In this document: piece by piece, positions 29,581 through 37,745 of the stretch
Layout: each line of letters opens with the position of its first letter
Position numbering within the stretch: the stretch's first letter is position 1
Position numbers and translations under genes: made by a program
NCBI RefSeq assembly: GCF_900114485.1
Contig: NZ_FOTF01000002.1
Span: forward strand, 216,373-280,372
DNA from: Loktanella salsilacus
Lineage (GTDB): Bacteria > Pseudomonadota > Alphaproteobacteria > Rhodobacterales > Rhodobacteraceae
Length of the DNA: 64,000 bases
Direction of reading: 5' to 3'
The notes under the pieces: model-generated
The model's input: the letters and a program-made list of their open reading frames with translations, nothing else
Databases searched by the model: none
What the model was told of the DNA's origin: nothing

Positions 29581-29742
29581 CGCCTTACCCCTCGTGATTG
29601 ATTTTTATGCAGGCCACCACCTAAACGTGTGCTGCGGAAAGGCAAGCATCGCCGCTTTTCACCGTGCCGCGCCCATGTTAGGGCAGCGCCAGTTTTCACG
29701 CCGGGCGCATCGCGCCCGTCCACCAACCGAAAGAATCATATC

Positions 29743-30165
29743 ATGGCTATCCAGCGCACATTCTCGATCATCAAGCCCGACGCCACAAAGCGTAACCTGA
29801 CCGGCGCCATCGTCGCCAAGTTCGAAGAAGCTGGCCTGCGCGTTGTCGCATCCAAGCGTATCCAGATGACACTGGCTCAGGCACAGCAGTTCTACGGCGT
29901 ACACTCCGAGCGTCCTTTCTTTGGCGAACTGTGCGAGTTCATGATTTCCGAGCCGATCGTTGTGCAGGTTCTGGAAGGCGAGAACGCAATCCAGAAGAAC
30001 CGTGACGTCATGGGCGCAACGAACCCAGCAGACGCCGCTGCCGGCACGATCCGTAAGGAATTCGCTCTGTCCATCGGCGAAAACTCCGTCCACGGCTCCG
30101 ACGCGCCAGAAACCGCTGCGGAAGAAATCGCATTCTTCTTCTCCGGTCTTGAACTGGTTGGCTAA
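29743..30165 (+). CDS. ndk: Nucleoside diphosphate kinase
   Basis: The 140-residue enzyme is of standard length. The active-site motif NSVHGSD holds the phosphorylated His117, and the [14 protein letters not shown] opening is typical. It balances nucleoside triphosphate pools by phosphate transfer from ATP. The ATG at 29743 gives the normal N-terminus. It is a single-gene unit closed by a strong terminator. Confidence 0.98.
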   Translation: MAIQRTFSIIKPDATKRNLTGAIVAKFEEAGLRVVASKRIQMTLAQAQQFYGVHSERPFFGELCEFMISEPIVVQVLEGENAIQKNRDVMGATNPADAAAGTIRKEFALSIGENSVHGSDAPETAAEEIAFFFSGLELVG

Positions 30166-30170
30166 AACGC

Positions 30171-30197
30171 AAAAGGCGGGCACAGCGCCCGCCTTTT
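30171..30197 (+). terminator. Bidirectional terminator between ndk and DUF4112 gene
   Basis: AAAAGGCGGGC pairs with GCCCGCCTTTT around a short ACAGC-type loop, flanked by A and T runs. It starts five bases after the ndk stop and faces the convergent DUF4112 gene, so it can serve both. Confidence 0.88.
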
Positions 30198-30217
30198 CGT
30201 CATCTTTGCCTGATTAC

Positions 30218-30592
30218 TCAGGCGTATTGGGGCTGTCCTGCTGGGACGGCCCCTTTGCGTTCCAGATGTTCGCGTAGGATCGCGACATTGCGGCGGTTGG
30301 ATTTGAACGTCGCGTCGAACAGATCGCCCAAGATAGGGATCATGCCGACCAGCGTATCGATCGCCGTATTCGCCGCCATCCGCCCGATCACATGCGGCGA
30401 TGCGCCCATGCGCTTTGCCTCGATGATGATCCAAGCGGACGGGGCCAGCGTCAGGATATCGCCGACGCCGGGGATCAGGCCAATGATCGAATCGTAACCG
30501 ATGCGCAGGCCAATAATCGGCACCCGGATCGCCGTATCCATGCGGTGCGCCATCTTTTCTAGGCGTTCTAGGCGTGTGTGATGATCGTTCAT
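30218..30592 (-). CDS. DUF4112 membrane protein
   Basis: The 124-residue protein has the DUF4112 pattern: MDTAIRVPIIGLRIGYDSIIGLIPGVGD, then two hydrophobic helices (about residues 33-58 and 74-95) and IPILGDLFDATFKSNRRN. Function is unknown. Its ATG overlaps by four bases the stop of the small YqaE-type gene, so the two membrane proteins are translationally coupled. Confidence 0.86.
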   Translation of the reverse strand: MNDHHTRLERLEKMAHRMDTAIRVPIIGLRIGYDSIIGLIPGVGDILTLAPSAWIIIEAKRMGASPHVIGRMAANTAIDTLVGMIPILGDLFDATFKSNRRNVAILREHLERKGAVPAGQPQYA

Positions 30593-30762
30593 GCCGACAC
30601 CGGTTCAGTGCGGGCAATGATCCAGATCGCGTGGACCAGACCGGGGATGTAGCCCAGTAATGTCAGAATGATGTTCAGCCAGAAATGCTTGCCAAAGCCG
30701 ACCTTGAGGAAAACGCCAAGCGGCGGGATTAGAACGGATAGGATGATGCGGACCAGGTCCAT
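30589..30762 (-). CDS. YqaE/Pmp3 family small membrane protein
   Basis: This is a 57-residue protein with two hydrophobic helices, starting MDLVRIILSVLIPPLGVFLK and containing the FWLNIILTLLGYIPGLVHAIW stretch typical of the Pmp3/YqaE (UPF0057) family. Members influence membrane potential and salt or cold tolerance in yeast and plants; bacterial roles are little known. A perfect GGAGG lies six bases before the ATG. It overlaps the following DUF4112 gene (ATGA). Confidence 0.87.
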   Translation of the reverse strand: MDLVRIILSVLIPPLGVFLKVGFGKHFWLNIILTLLGYIPGLVHAIWIIARTEPVSA

Positions 30763-30824
30763 GATGGGCCTCCTTGATTATTCACCAAGTTAATGCGCAA
30801 GCCCCGCGCAATGTTCCGACCTTA

Positions 30825-31145
30825 CTATTTACGCACGCCAATCCGGTTCATGAACGCCTCAAGCTCTGTGCGGGCCTGATCGACATATTTGGCGCAAAGA
30901 GCGTCAAAGCTGACACGCAACGCGTCTTTTTCAGCGCCCTGACAGTCGTTCCAAGGTCGCCCCTGAAGCGCCATGTGCAACACGTAATATCCAATAAAAT
31001 GTGGGCGTTGCCCATTTTCCAGCAGCTTGGCATAGGCTGCGTCCGCGCCAAGATCGCGCAGGGTTTCCGCGTCAGGGATGCCTGCATCAATCAATGCAGT
31101 TTCCATCGCGGGGCCAAGATTTTTGATTGTCGATATGGCGGTCAT
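30825..31145 (-). CDS. TfoX C-terminal-domain protein
   Basis: The 106-residue protein resembles the C-terminal domain of TfoX/Sxy. IKNLGPAMETALIDAGIPDAETLRDLGADAAY is a helix-hairpin-helix-like fold, followed by HFIGYYVLHMALQGRPWND. Stand-alone copies without the N-terminal domain are common in Rhodobacterales, and no competence role is shown for them. I chose the ATG at 31145, preceded by GGTGAG. Confidence 0.72.
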   Translation of the reverse strand: MTAISTIKNLGPAMETALIDAGIPDAETLRDLGADAAYAKLLENGQRPHFIGYYVLHMALQGRPWNDCQGAEKDALRVSFDALCAKYVDQARTELEAFMNRIGVRK

Positions 31146-31214
31146 ACTCACCACTATCACCAAAGAAACCCGGACCGTCGAGGGAAATTCCCGCGGCGAT
31201 CCGGTTCTATGTAT

Positions 31215-31370
31215 TTAGATGCTGGCAAAGTCCCGAATAATCGGTGTGTTTGCCTGCTGCTGCTCAAACTGCGGCGCCACTGGGGTGCCGGTTTGCTGCG
31301 ACGGGACGGAGTTTCCGCCCTGCTGCTGTTGTTGCTCTGCCTCTGATTGGGCGGAATGCTGGCTGGCCAT
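31215..31370 (-). CDS. Short Gln-rich hypothetical protein
   Basis: This is a 51-residue protein with a run of glutamines (EAEQQQQQGG) and a low-complexity, soluble composition, ending QQQANTPIIRDFASI. AGGA lies nine bases before the ATG. A longer version from 31445 is possible but has a very basic, unlikely N-terminus. I do not recognise the family and the gene may be spurious. Confidence 0.35.
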   Translation of the reverse strand: MASQHSAQSEAEQQQQQGGNSVPSQQTGTPVAPQFEQQQANTPIIRDFASI

Positions 31371-31532
31371 GAAGGTGGTCCTAAATTGTTGCCGACGTTC
31401 TTTTCGTTTCCCGACCCATCGCCTCTTATTGGGCGATGAAGTCAATTTCGGCCCGGATCATGTTTATGTCAGGGCCGAATTGGGGCGGAATTAAGGCATT
31501 GTTAACCAATCCGAAACTCACCCTTTCGTGGC

Positions 31533-33791
31533 TTAGCGCTTGAACGGCGCTTTTCCGCCGGGCTTGCCTTTGCCGCCGAACTTACCAGCGGGCTTACCAG
31601 CAGGTTTGCCGCCCGGTGGTACGAACCGCTTGGATGTGTCCGATGCGCTGGCCTTTGGCTTTGCAGGGGCACCGTCAGGCTTTTTCCACGCAGGCTTGCC
31701 CTCGGACTTGCCCTTCCACGCGGGCTTATCGCCTGCGCCTTCGGACTTGCCTTTCCACGCGGGCTTTTCGCCGGGCTTGCCGTCCGATTTGCCTTTGTAC
31801 GCAGGCTTGTCGCCCTTGTCTTTCCACGCCGGCTTGCCGCCGGGGGCACCGTCAGACTTGCCCTTATAGGCAGGCTTGGCGTCGCCATCAGCGCGGTAGG
31901 GCGCGCGGGCAGGGCGCGCGTCGTCGGACTTGCCCTTCCACACAGGCTTTGCGCCGCGTGGCTTGTTCAGATCGACCAGCGCATCGCCGTGATCCTTGCG
32001 CTCTGGCTTGGCACGCGGCTTGCGCGCCTTGGCGCTATCATCGCGGTTTGGCGCGATGGCGGCCACGTCATCCTGACGGCTGGGCGGCGGCGGGCTGGTG
32101 TCGCGGGCGCGGGGCGGACGCGGTGCGCGGGGCGCATCATTGTCACGCGGCGTATACGCCTTTTTATCGGGACGCGGGCCGCGATCGCTGATCTGCGGCA
32201 CACCGTCAACGATGCTTAGCTTGGCCTGATTCTCTAGCACCATGTCCGGGCCAACAGCCTTGATGAACGCGGCAGAGGCACCTTCGGCGATCTCGACAAA
32301 GGTCTCGTCCGCTTGGATGCGGATCGCGCCGATTTCTTTCTTGGTGATGTCGCCGGCTTTGCACAGCATCGGCAGCAACCAACGGGCCTCGGCCTTTTGG
32401 TCACGGCCCACATCAACGCGGAACCACTTGGACGGGCCAAAGGTTTCCTTACGCTCGCGCGGGGCCTTGTCGCTGCCATCGCGGGGCGCAGGGGCGTTGA
32501 CGGCGCTCAGGTCTTCTGGCGCGGACTGCTTGCCTTGATACACACGTAGATAGGCGGCAGCGATCTGTGCTGGCTCATGCAGTTCCAGCAGACGGCTCGC
32601 GAATGCCTTTTCGTCCTCGGTAAAGGTTTCGCCCCAGATTTCGTCATTCAGCAGACGCTCTTCATCCTTGCGCAGGATTTCATCTGCGCTTGGCGCCATC
32701 GCCCAGGTCGCTTGCAGCTTGCCCCATGTCAGCAGGTTTTCTGCCCGGCGCCGCATTTTCGGCGTCACGATCATGGCAGAGATACCCTTGCGACCAGCCC
32801 GGCCGGTCCGGCCAGAGCGGTGCAGCAGGATTTCGGCATTGGTCGGCAGTTCGGCGTGGATCACCAGCTCTAGGTTCGGCAAGTCGATACCGCGGGCAGC
32901 AACGTCGGTGGCTACGCAAACCTTTGCGCGGCCATCGCGCATGGCTTGCAGCGCGTGGGACCGTTCCTGCTGAGACAGCTCGCCGGACAGGGCGACCACG
33001 GAAAATCCACGGTTGCTGAGGCGGGTGGTCAGGCGTGTGACCATGGCGCGGGTGTTGGCGAAAACGATGGCGTTGGGCGCATCGTAGAACCGCAGCACGT
33101 TGATGATGGCGTTGTCGCCGTCATGCTGCGCGACGCTCAGGGCGCGGTATTCGATATCGGCGTGCTGGCCTTCTTTCGTCACCGTGGTGACGCGGACAGC
33201 ATCGCGCTGATAGGATTTCGCCAGCTTGACGATGGTTGCAGGCACCGTGGCCGAGAACATCAGCGTGCGGCGCTCGGGCGGGGCTTCGCCAAGAATGAAC
33301 TCTAGGTCTTCTTTAAAGCCCAGATCCAGCATCTCGTCCGCTTCGTCCAAGACGATGGCGCGGATGTCGGACAGGTCGATATTGCTGCGCTTGACGTGGT
33401 CGACAAGGCGGCCGGGCGTTGCGACAACGATATGCGCGCCGCGATCAAGGCTGCGGCGTTCGTCGCGCACATCCATACCGCCAACGCAGGACGCCAGAAC
33501 GGCGCCGGTGCCAGCATACAGCCACGACAATTCGCGCTTTACCTGCAAGGCCAGTTCGCGCGTTGGGGCAACGATCAGGGCAAGAGGGCGGCCAGCGGGG
33601 CCGAATGTGCCGTCTTCGGCAAGAATCGTTTTACCGATGGCAAGGCCAAAGCCGACGGTTTTGCCAGAACCGGTCTGGGCACTGACCAGCAGGTCCTGAC
33701 CATCCAGATCGGGATCCGTCACGGCCTCCTGCACGGGTGTGAGGGCATCATAGCCCTTATCTGCAAGGGCGCGGGCGAGTGTATCGATCAT
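31533..33791 (-). CDS. DEAD-box RNA helicase with repetitive basic tail
   Basis: The 752-residue protein has helicase core 1 with AQTGSGKT (39-46), PTRELA and the DEAD box in LDEADEMLDLG. Core 2 ends HRSGRTGRAGRKG, and a DbpA-type RNA-binding region lies near residues 480-555. From about residue 590 the tail is Lys/Gly/Pro-rich with repeated KPAWKGKS/KPAYKGKS units. This layout is like DeaD/CsdA helicases in ribosome assembly and cold adaptation. The long repeat tail should bind RNA without specificity or drive condensation; that is inference. Confidence 0.9.
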   Translation of the reverse strand: MIDTLARALADKGYDALTPVQEAVTDPDLDGQDLLVSAQTGSGKTVGFGLAIGKTILAEDGTFGPAGRPLALIVAPTRELALQVKRELSWLYAGTGAVLASCVGGMDVRDERRSLDRGAHIVVATPGRLVDHVKRSNIDLSDIRAIVLDEADEMLDLGFKEDLEFILGEAPPERRTLMFSATVPATIVKLAKSYQRDAVRVTTVTKEGQHADIEYRALSVAQHDGDNAIINVLRFYDAPNAIVFANTRAMVTRLTTRLSNRGFSVVALSGELSQQERSHALQAMRDGRAKVCVATDVAARGIDLPNLELVIHAELPTNAEILLHRSGRTGRAGRKGISAMIVTPKMRRRAENLLTWGKLQATWAMAPSADEILRKDEERLLNDEIWGETFTEDEKAFASRLLELHEPAQIAAAYLRVYQGKQSAPEDLSAVNAPAPRDGSDKAPRERKETFGPSKWFRVDVGRDQKAEARWLLPMLCKAGDITKKEIGAIRIQADETFVEIAEGASAAFIKAVGPDMVLENQAKLSIVDGVPQISDRGPRPDKKAYTPRDNDAPRAPRPPRARDTSPPPPSRQDDVAAIAPNRDDSAKARKPRAKPERKDHGDALVDLNKPRGAKPVWKGKSDDARPARAPYRADGDAKPAYKGKSDGAPGGKPAWKDKGDKPAYKGKSDGKPGEKPAWKGKSEGAGDKPAWKGKSEGKPAWKKPDGAPAKPKASASDTSKRFVPPGGKPAGKPAGKFGGKGKPGGKAPFKR

Positions 33792-33854
33792 GGGGTATGG
33801 GTCCGGAATAAGTCAGCTTGTCGCCCTATGCCCCTTGACCTTGTCTGTCCAGTG

Positions 33855-34694
33855 TCAATTACTGTCAAATTGGTTTGAAGCTGCGCGCGCCATCCGCTTA
33901 CACCAACGGCGATGGATAATCCATGCCGCAAGGCTGAGTAGTGCAGGCATAATCAGCGCGGGCAAACCGGGCTGCGGTGCCGCCATGGTATCGGACTGCG
34001 GCAGCAGGTCAAAAGCGACCGGCGCAGACAAGGCAAAGGCATCCCACAAGGCATGCAAGGCCACCGCTGGCCAGACGCTACGGGCTTGCACCGTGACCGC
34101 ACCAAAGAACAGACCCAGCCCCCCAGCGCCTGCAATCTGGATTGCGGTGACGGTCAAATCCTGCCCGGCAAGGGCGTTGACGCCGTGGAACAGACCAAAA
34201 ATCACGCCAGAGGCAAAAATCGCCCAGCCTGCGTTGAACTTAGCCCGCAGGCCGTGCAGCAGGACACCGCGAAACAACAGCTCCTCGAACAGGCCGACCA
34301 TCAAGGCGAGGGTGGCGATGGGCCAGAGCGAGGACCGCATGACATCCCCGCCTTCCAGCGACACAAAACCCAACCATGTGACCGCCACAATCGACACCGG
34401 CGGCGTCAGGATAAACAGCGCAAGGCGCATGCCCGCCGGATCAACTGGACCCGACAGGCCAGTCGCGTGCCCCCAACGCAGCAAACCCACGATCAGGCAC
34501 AGTGCGAGCACCAAGATGGCTTCGTTCACGATAAAGGGCAGCAGATTCGTCATATCGACGACGCCGGTCCCATTGGTGACATCCACCGGACCGCGCAGCA
34601 GCAAAGGCAGGATGAACCAGCCCATCGTCAGGGCCAGCACGGTGATCGCGGCGGCAAAGGGGTGGCGGCTGCCATAGGTTGAAAACGGGCGCAT
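33855..34694 (-). CDS. CPBP family intramembrane metalloprotease
   Basis: The 279-residue protein has about seven or eight hydrophobic helices. The CPBP (Abi/CAAX protease) motifs are visible: EELLFRGVLLHGLR (the EExxxR motif) near residue 150, FGLFHGVNAL with the second motif, and a later ALHALWDAF histidine. Members act as membrane proteases or in bacteriocin immunity. The substrate here is unknown. I prefer the ATG at 34694, with AAGG upstream, to a TTG seven codons before. Confidence 0.85.
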   Translation of the reverse strand: MRPFSTYGSRHPFAAAITVLALTMGWFILPLLLRGPVDVTNGTGVVDMTNLLPFIVNEAILVLALCLIVGLLRWGHATGLSGPVDPAGMRLALFILTPPVSIVAVTWLGFVSLEGGDVMRSSLWPIATLALMVGLFEELLFRGVLLHGLRAKFNAGWAIFASGVIFGLFHGVNALAGQDLTVTAIQIAGAGGLGLFFGAVTVQARSVWPAVALHALWDAFALSAPVAFDLLPQSDTMAAPQPGLPALIMPALLSLAAWIIHRRWCKRMARAASNQFDSN

Positions 34695-34802
34695 CTGTCT
34701 GCCTTTACCTTGCAATCGCGCGGTTATGGCAGGCGGGTATCTTGCGTGCCAGCGCGGATTAGCGCCTGACAGCCGCGATCACCGGAATGTGCCAAGTGTG
34801 GT

Positions 34803-35954
34803 TTACGCGTTTTGGTCCGCCGTGAACCACGCGTCGATCTGCGCCTCGAGCGCGGACCAGACCGCAGGCGCGCCGCGTTGGACTTTGACGCCGACACGGG
34901 TTTGCAATTGCGCAGGCGTGACGTTGTAGGTCGGCCAAGTGCCGCCGCCCGTCGCAAGGTTCGCCATGACGGGCTGCACCCGGTCAAGCGCCTTGGCGAA
35001 AATCGCGTCGTCTGTCTCGGCCGCCTCGAATTCGTGCCACAGCGCGTGCAGGGCCGCGCCTTGGGCCTGTGGCAGCAGGCCGAATAGACGGATGGCGGCG
35101 GCGTGCTCTTCCGCTTCTTTCGCGCCTTGGTCGCTGGCGGCGGTGTGGATCGGCAGATCGCCTGCGTCGATTTCCACCAGATCGTGGATCAGCAGCATGG
35201 CAATGACGCGGTCCACATCCACCGGGCGCACGGCGTGTTCGGCCAGCGTAAGGGCGTAAAGCGCAAGGTGCCAGCTGTGTTCTGCGCTGTTTTCGCGGCG
35301 CGAGCCGTCGAACAGGGTCGTGGCGCGTAGTTCGGTTTTCAACCTATCCGCCTCTGCCAGAAACCGCAGGCGGGCAGCGGTTTCCGCATCAAGGCGCGGA
35401 TTGGTGCGGTCCAGCAGGCCAAGGGCGTAGGCATAAAGCGCCGGCCAGTCATCGGCGAGGGCGGATGGACGCCCCGTGGCCAGCAAGGCGCGAATGATGT
35501 CGCGGTCGACTTCGGTCTGCGAGATGTTCAGCAGTTCCTGCATGAGGGGCTGCGCCATATCGAGCGTGCGGGCCTGCTGGGCCGCCTCGGTCGCGGCATC
35601 CTCGAACGTTTCCCAATGGGCGCGGAACAGGGCGTTTTGGTCATCGGGTAGGATCGCATAGAGGCGATCTGCGGCGGCGCGTTCCTTGATGGCAATCGCG
35701 GCGTGGTCTTGGGGAATGTGGATCGGGTGATCGCCCGCGTCCACCTCGACGATGTCATGCAGCAAGGCCATGTTGATGGTCGCGGCGGGGGCGTCAAAGA
35801 CAAGGCCCCAAAGCGCAAGGTGCCACGAATGTTCTGCCGCGTTTTCCCGGCGTGATCCGTCCATCAGCGCGTTGGCGCGGACGACGGATTTCAGCTGATC
35901 GACCTCTGACAGAAAAGCGAGTTGGCGGGTCAGGCGGTCGTGGGAAGCAGGCAT
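34803..35954 (-). CDS. Double-HD-domain hydrolase (COG1896/YfbR-like)
   Basis: The 383-residue protein consists of two similar HD-domain units. Unit 1 (about residues 10-150) has ENAAEHSWHLALW and LLHDIVEVDAGDHPIH with His42 and His66-Asp67. Unit 2 (about 195-335) has ENSAEHSWHLALY and LIHDLVEIDAGDLPIH with His226 and His257-Asp258. Both metal sites look complete. The single-domain relative YfbR is a 5'-deoxynucleotidase. No clear ribosome-binding site precedes the chosen ATG at 35954, so the start is uncertain (35963 is possible). Confidence 0.8.
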   Translation of the reverse strand: MPASHDRLTRQLAFLSEVDQLKSVVRANALMDGSRRENAAEHSWHLALWGLVFDAPAATINMALLHDIVEVDAGDHPIHIPQDHAAIAIKERAAADRLYAILPDDQNALFRAHWETFEDAATEAAQQARTLDMAQPLMQELLNISQTEVDRDIIRALLATGRPSALADDWPALYAYALGLLDRTNPRLDAETAARLRFLAEADRLKTELRATTLFDGSRRENSAEHSWHLALYALTLAEHAVRPVDVDRVIAMLLIHDLVEIDAGDLPIHTAASDQGAKEAEEHAAAIRLFGLLPQAQGAALHALWHEFEAAETDDAIFAKALDRVQPVMANLATGGGTWPTYNVTPAQLQTRVGVKVQRGAPAVWSALEAQIDAWFTADQNA

Positions 35955-36071
35955 GAGATACATTTCAATTCGTAAATGTTTCGCATGGACATATTGAGTA
36001 ATATTTCCCATGCCTTACAGTATTTGAACTTAACCGCACAGCGCGGCGCGTTTACCGCACCGCGCGAGGGG

Positions 36072-36290
36072 TTATTCAGCCGTTTTGTCCTTGCGCGAAT
36101 CGAGCAAGGCCCGCGCCCGCGCCTCTGCCCGGCGCACACGCACGAACATCAGATAACTTTCCTGCAAGGTCTGGGACGATGCGCCCAAGATCTCTCCGAT
36201 TTGGTCGACGATTTTCTCGTCGCCAGAGCGGGCGGCGTCATCAAGTGCCAGTTTGGCCAGATCGAGGGCGACATCATCGGTATATGACAT
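36072..36290 (-). CDS. Small helical hypothetical protein
   Basis: The 72-residue, predominantly helical, soluble protein (MSYTDDVALDLAKLALDDAA, then DEKIVDQIGEILGASSQTLQESYL) has a very basic end. It lies five bases downstream of the alpha/beta hydrolase stop on the same strand, so the two form an operon. I do not recognise a named family. Amino-acid composition and tight spacing support a real gene. Confidence 0.7.
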   Translation of the reverse strand: MSYTDDVALDLAKLALDDAARSGDEKIVDQIGEILGASSQTLQESYLMFVRVRRAEARARALLDSRKDKTAE

Positions 36291-36294
36291 GCGC

Positions 36295-36948
36295 TTAACG
36301 GGTGTTTTCTGTCAGGCGACGACGCACATAGCTTTTGACCGAACCGATCATCGGGTCCATGTGCGGATCCTCAAAGAAGTGACCCGCGCCGGGGACTTCT
36401 TCGTGGGTAATGGTGATGCCTTTTTGGTCGTGCAGTTTGTTGACCAAGGTCACCGTATCGGCCGGCGGCGCGACGCGGTCGGCGGCGCCGTTGATGATCA
36501 GGCCGGACGCCGGGCAGGGCGCAAGGAAGCTGAAGTCATACATATTCGCCGGCGGGCTGACGGAAATGAAGCCTGTGATTTCCGGGCGGCGCATCAAAAG
36601 CTGCATGCCAATCCACGCGCCAAAAGAAAAACCAGCGACCCAGCAATGCTTGGCGTTGTTGTTCATCGACTGCAGATAATCGAGCGCGGAGGCGGCGTCA
36701 GAGAGTTCGCCAATGCCTTGATCGTATTCACCCTGAGAGCGTCCGACGCCGCGGAAGTTAAACCGCAGCACAGTGAAGCCCATGTTATAAAAGGCGTAAT
36801 GCAGGTTGTAGACAACCTTGTTGTTCATCGTCCCGCCGAACTGCGGATGCGGGTGCAGCACGATAGCGATCGGCGCATCACGGTCCTTTTGCGGGTGATA
36901 ACGGCCTTCAAGGCGGCCTTCTGGACCGGGGAAGATGACTTCGGGCAT
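36295..36948 (-). CDS. Alpha/beta hydrolase
   Basis: This is a 217-residue protein of the compact alpha/beta-hydrolase type. HPHPQFGGTMNNKVV supplies the oxyanion region, FNFRGVGRSQG follows, the nucleophile elbow is GFSFGAW, the acid lies near NGAADRVAPP, and the histidine is in VPGAGHFF. Homologues are annotated only as hydrolases of unknown substrate. The ATG at 36948 (MPEVIFPGPEG) has GGAA upstream. The small helical protein gene follows directly. Confidence 0.85.
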   Translation of the reverse strand: MPEVIFPGPEGRLEGRYHPQKDRDAPIAIVLHPHPQFGGTMNNKVVYNLHYAFYNMGFTVLRFNFRGVGRSQGEYDQGIGELSDAASALDYLQSMNNNAKHCWVAGFSFGAWIGMQLLMRRPEITGFISVSPPANMYDFSFLAPCPASGLIINGAADRVAPPADTVTLVNKLHDQKGITITHEEVPGAGHFFEDPHMDPMIGSVKSYVRRRLTENTR

Positions 36949-37095
36949 GGGCGTTCCAACTGCTGCGGTGCGCGGGCGGCGTTCGTATTCTTGACGAAAA
37001 CGCTCAGGCACCTTAGAAAGATTCTAAATCCGCACGAGGTGTCCCGCGCGGCCGGATTGAGGGTGACCTAATCAGGCGGGGGCGTTTCGTCAATG

Positions 37096-37159
37096 TTTAT
37101 GCAGTTCTGGGTTTATGCAGTTATGGGTTTGAGCAGCTATGGGTTTGAGCGGAACCGGG
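37096..37159 (+). repeat. Four 16-bp tandem repeats before iscR
   Basis: Consecutive units are TTTATGCAGTTCTGGG, TTTATGCAGTTATGGG, TTTGAGCAGCTATGGG and TTTGAGCGGAACCGGG. The first three differ from their neighbour by one to three bases and the last has decayed. The array ends ten bases before the iscR start codon and contains its ribosome-binding region. It may hold operator or leader signals for the suf operon. Confidence 0.85.
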
Positions 37160-37169
37160 AGGCGTTAAG

Positions 37170-37640
37170 ATGAAACTGAGCACGAAGGGGCGATATGCCA
37201 TGGTCGCGCTGGCCGATCTGGCGCTGCAACCCAGTGGCACCCTGGTCAGCCTGACCGAGATCGCCAAGCGGCAGGACATCAGTCTGCCCTACCTAGAGCA
37301 GCTGTTCGTGAAGCTGCGGCGTGAGGGGCTCGTGGAATCGGTGCGCGGGCCGGGCGGCGGCTATCGCCTTGCGCGGGCCGCATCGGACATTCGCGTCGCC
37401 GATATTCTGGGCGCGGTCGATGAGACGGTCAGTGCGATGCACAAGGGCGCTGGCGCCTCTGGCGGGGCCTCTGGATCGCGGGCGCAGTCGCTGACCAACC
37501 GCCTGTGGGAGGGCCTGAGCGCGCATGTATATGTGTTCCTGCACCAGACGCGGCTGAGCGATGTTGTGGGCAACGCCATGGCCCCGTGTCCGGCAGTGCC
37601 TGCGCTGTTCGAGGTCGTGGACGAGGTGGGGGATGCGTAA
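37170..37640 (+). CDS. iscR: Rrf2-family regulator IscR (single-cysteine type)
   Basis: The 156-residue protein starts MKLSTKGRYAMVALADLAL, with the Rrf2 winged helix and the GPGGGYRLAR wing. Standard IscR binds a 2Fe-2S cluster through three cysteines near residues 92-104. Here that stretch reads HKGAGASGGASGSRAQS without cysteine, and the only cysteine is Cys140. Rhodobacter IscR is likewise described as lacking the classic three. It heads the suf gene row and should adjust it to Fe-S demand or iron supply. Confidence 0.9.
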   Translation: MKLSTKGRYAMVALADLALQPSGTLVSLTEIAKRQDISLPYLEQLFVKLRREGLVESVRGPGGGYRLARAASDIRVADILGAVDETVSAMHKGAGASGGASGSRAQSLTNRLWEGLSAHVYVFLHQTRLSDVVGNAMAPCPAVPALFEVVDEVGDA

Positions 37641-37693
37641 TTTGGGCAAAGGCACAAATGGCGTTCTGCGACGGCGTGTCGAAGAGGGGGCTC

Positions 37694-37742
37694 TGCCCCC
37701 GGCGCTGGCGCGCCGTCCCCGGAGTATTTTCAGCAAGATGAA
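37694..37742 (+). repeat. Intergenic hairpin/T-tract repeat, copy E
   Basis: GGGGGC and GCCCCC around CTCT make a short hairpin near 37687-37701. The conserved unit CCCCGGAGTATTTTCAGCAA follows and continues into GATGAA (37717-37742), four bases before the next start codon. It separates iscR from the rest of the suf genes and could attenuate or process the transcript. Confidence 0.65.
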
Positions 37743-37745
37743 ACC

